From NCBI GenBank assembly GCA_029945725.1, contig JAQSDB010000002.1, positions 558,001-622,000 of the forward strand: 64,000 bases of DNA, in the 5' to 3' direction. Made by a program: the position numbers and the translations under genes. Positions 63,013-64,000 of this stretch are shown one piece after another (the first letter of the stretch is position 1; every line of letters begins with the position of its first letter). The notes beneath the pieces are model-generated. The model did not search any database. It was not told the origin of the DNA and saw only the letters and a list, made by a program, of their open reading frames with translations. This stretch comes from a bacterium. GTDB taxonomy: Bacteria; Pseudomonadota; Gammaproteobacteria; Pseudomonadales; Moraxellaceae.

Positions 63013-64000
63013 CCGGTTTTGTGCATCTGCATGTACGCAGCGAGTTTTCGCTGAAAGACAGCATCGTGCGCGTTGACGAGCTGGTGGCAGCAACCCTGGC
63101 TGCAAAAATGCCGGCCGTGGGGATGACGGACCTGATGAACCTGTATGCCCTGGTAAAGTTTTATCAGGGCGCGCAAGGCAAGGGCATCAAGCCCGTGTTC
63201 GGTGCTGATCTGGTCTTGCGTGAAGGCGCACAGCGTTTCGACGTCAGTGTGCTGATCATGAACGAGGCGGGTTATCGCAACCTCATCAATGTGGTGTCGC
63301 GTGCCTATGTCGAAGGGCAGGAACTGGGTGAGTCGACCATCACGCGCGAGTGGCTGGAGCAGGCCAGTGACGGCCTGATTCTCCTGCTGGGCAAGCGCAG
63401 TGATATTGGTGCGGCCCTGCTGGGTGCGGATGCCGAGCAAACCCGGCCGGTACTGGCGCGCTGGATGCAGCATTTTCCCGGTCGCGTTTATCTTGAACTC
63501 ACGCGTACCAGCCGTGATGGCGAAGAAGACTTTCTCCATGCTGCCGTTGCGCTGGCGGGCGAGATGCAATGCCCGGTGGTGGCAAGCAATGACGTACGCT
63601 TTCTCGTGCCTGAGGATTTCGAAGCCCATGAAGTCCGCGTGTGCATTGCGCAGAGCTATGGCCTGGCCGACCCGCGCCGCCCACGCGAGTATTCGCCCGA
63701 GCAGTATCTGAAAACGCCGGAGCAGATGCAGGAGCTTTTTTCGGATATTCCGGAAGCGCTGGAAAACACCGTGGAGATTGCACGGCGCTGCACGCTGGAT
63801 CTGACACTGGGCAAGAATTTTCTGCCGGATTATCCGGTGCCGGAAGGCATGACGCTGGAAGACTATTTTGTGCAGCACTCGCGCGAGTGCCTGGAAGAGC
63901 GTCTGGATACGCTGTTTGATCGCCGTGCGCCGGACTACGCCGAGACGCACAAGGTCTATGCGGATCGTCTGGAATTCGAGCTGAAGATCATCAACCAGAT
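63009..64000 (+). CDS. dnaE: DNA polymerase III alpha subunit, N-terminal part (runs off window)
   Basis: Own translation from ATG 63009: [71 protein letters not shown] domain; ATGA overlap with rnhB. Confidence 0.97.
   Translation, partial: MTGFVHLHVRSEFSLKDSIVRVDELVAATLAAKMPAVGMTDLMNLYALVKFYQGAQGKGIKPVFGADLVLREGAQRFDVSVLIMNEAGYRNLINVVSRAYVEGQELGESTITREWLEQASDGLILLLGKRSDIGAALLGADAEQTRPVLARWMQHFPGRVYLELTRTSRDGEEDFLHAAVALAGEMQCPVVASNDVRFLVPEDFEAHEVRVCIAQSYGLADPRRPREYSPEQYLKTPEQMQELFSDIPEALENTVEIARRCTLDLTLGKNFLPDYPVPEGMTLEDYFVQHSRECLEERLDTLFDRRAPDYAETHKVYADRLEFELKIINQ

Noticed and set aside
62859-63950. 363-aa minus-strand ORF
   Set aside because: Antisense to rnhB and dnaE 5' end; no recognisable domain
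1-64000. CRISPR array, prophage or intact insertion sequence
   Set aside because: No regularly spaced repeats, phage structural genes or transposase ORFs were seen anywhere in the window

Overview
This is a gammaproteobacterial chromosome segment. Gene order resembles Pseudomonas/Moraxellaceae-like genomes, but the exact taxon is not determined. The first part runs recX(3' end)-alaS-lysC-csrA-tRNA-Ser(GCT), then a complete Tad/Flp pilus locus (about 5.7-17.0 kb: two tandem Flp pilins, prepilin peptidase, CpaB, CpaC, small lipoprotein, CpaE/TadZ, CpaF, TadB, TadC, a small orphan membrane protein, two TadE-like pseudopilins, TadG), then tRNA-Arg(ACG). A mixed accessory/metabolic stretch follows (polytopic membrane protein, MaoC-phosphotransacylase fusion, acetate kinase, TetR, ung, enoyl-CoA hydratase family, ygfZ, sdhE-ygfX, HerA-like ATPase). 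After that come nadB/mucD-lepA-lepB-rnc-era-recO-pdxJ, an SDR, a SIMPL protein, an O-antigen-ligase-like protein, a secreted helical-repeat protein, yffB, dapD-dapC-glnD-map, and the conserved block rpsB-tsf-pyrH-frr-uppS-cdsA-dxr-rseP-bamA-skp-lpxD-fabZ-lpxA-lpxB-rnhB-dnaE(5' end). The main observations are: (i) the Tad locus sits exactly between tRNA-Ser(GCT) and tRNA-Arg(ACG), genes that are neighbours downstream of csrA in related bacteria, and a shared 16-bp T-arm sequence brackets it; (ii) a second Flp pilin and a possible 40-aa membrane peptide are missing from the ORF track; (iii) TadZ/CpaE has a degenerate Walker A; (iv) a secreted alpha-repeat protein of unknown family; (v) algU-mucABC is absent between nadB and mucD. 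I found no CRISPR array, prophage or intact transposase. All calls are from reading the sequence and supplied translations; no database searches were run.
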